From contig JAVLUZ010000172.1 in NCBI GenBank assembly GCA_036768485.1, forward strand, positions 140,001 to 204,000: a DNA stretch of 64,000 nucleotides. The letters are read 5' to 3'. Positions 63,303-64,000 of this stretch are shown here, one piece after another. The translations under genes and the position numbers were made by a program. This DNA is from Mermis nigrescens. Taxonomy: Eukaryota > Nematoda > Enoplea > Mermithida > Mermithidae. Numbering within the stretch: the first letter of the stretch is position 1; each line of letters starts with the position of its first letter. A model generated the notes under the pieces. That model was not told where the DNA came from. It did not search any database and was given only the letters and a program-made list of their open reading frames with translations.

Positions 63303-64000
63303 ACAATTCGTTGTCTAAAACTTTTTATTTGCCTCGGAATGGAAGCAATTTTACCGGTCTTTTTCTTCCCGGATACGATTTTTCGGCTGATTCTTACTTT
63401 TTTGTGTTTTTGGGGTTTTTTTGCCAAAAATTTGTTAATAAGCGTGATATTTTTGATACATCACTCGTTGTTTTTATCTTACTGACTTTGTTTGTGTGTG
63501 TTAATTAGTTGGAGTGAGTATACTATGATTTGCTTACCTACTTTCTTATGTTACTCTTCGTAATATTTATGATATGCTTTTTTTGCATAAATCCACCGGC
63601 TGTGCGGATGTTCGTATTGATAAAATTATTTTTCTATTTGTAAATAAATTATATGATATAACATGGTTCTGAATTTTTGTGCATCATGAAAACTGAGATA
63701 CCATTCATAAACATATGTACATATTGAGCGAAACAGCTGGTATGATTAGGTATGCTCAATGTGTTAGTTCTCGTAGTCAAAACCTTTTTTTAATTCACAA
63801 TTTGTGGACGTCCTCCTCATCCCTCCGAAGCCAAGAAAAATTTCGACACTCGAAGTTTTTGGACAAAATCGAATTTTTCGGCCGTTTTTGGGCAAAAAAT
63901 TGGTGGTCATTTGTCACCCCCCACCCGCCCAAAATTGGCTGGGCTGAGACCCACACAACCAAACTACCCCCTCCCAGAAAGCAAAATACCCCCCCCTCCA
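63303..64000. other. 3' flank of UBASH3-like gene
   Basis: AATAAA at 63643-63648 is a plausible polyadenylation signal about 340 bp after the stop. 63800-63960 is a family-E MITE, and the last 40 bases look like the start of another family-A copy cut by the window edge. Confidence 0.5.

Noticed and set aside
1..64000. CRISPR arrays, bacterial operons, rRNA genes
   Set aside because: No spaced direct-repeat arrays, ribosome-binding sites or rRNA-like sequence were seen; the gene structure is spliced and animal-like.

Overview
This is an AT-rich, gene-poor stretch of an invertebrate animal nuclear genome. Three spliced, plus-strand host genes with GT-AG introns (acceptors such as TTTTCAG and TTTCAG) sit in a thick layer of nested transposons. 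No bacterial features are present. The gene families (a standalone UBASH3-type histidine phosphatase, an FKBP12, a nematode-style DUF1647-like protein) fit an animal, probably an ecdysozoan or another protostome. I cannot name the species.

Gene A, about 2616-12620, has two visible exons separated by a 9.1-kb intron and encodes a secretory-type DUF1647-like protein. Its first exon(s) are not seen. Gene B, 35035-40307, has three exons and encodes a 109-residue FKBP12. Its second intron lacks a GT donor: the site reads CAG|ATGAGC. Gene C, 42520-63302, has four exons and encodes a 301-residue phosphoglycerate-mutase-like domain that aligns along its length with the C-terminal phosphatase domain of UBASH3/TULA. 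Several catalytic residues are replaced, and exon 2 carries one surplus base.

The rest is mobile DNA. (1) 17.1-25.0 kb holds three copies of a hAT-like family with GGCCGAGG-rich ends and exact 8-bp target duplications; one copy has jumped in opposite orientation into another, making a 5.2-kb palindrome. (2) 27.2-33.2 kb is a stack of nested elements, several with exact 8-bp duplications. (3) 43.4-47.3 kb, in gene C intron 1, is a 3.9-kb transposon with inverted arms of about 1.85 kb and an exact 8-bp duplication (ACCGAGAG). Each arm carries an intact 210-codon C2H2 zinc-finger gene and a divergent 61-codon ORF. This is the best candidate for an undescribed system. (4) A Penelope-like GIY-YIG fragment follows at 47.5 kb. 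(5) A hAT relic with a transposase C-terminus and an inserted piggyBac-like element fills 49.6-53.0 kb. (6) An element with head-to-head tandem arrays lies at 58.1-60.1 kb. (7) More than 20 copies of a ~260-bp MITE (family A) occur throughout in both orientations, several with exact 8-bp duplications. (8) A MITE family with TATAGTCTGTTTCA ends includes a nested pair that carries a tRNA-like sequence.

The three genes show no obvious functional link. Exon edges were set by matching splice phase and alignment to remembered family sequences, so they are predictions. Repeat edges are exact where a target duplication is given and approximate otherwise.
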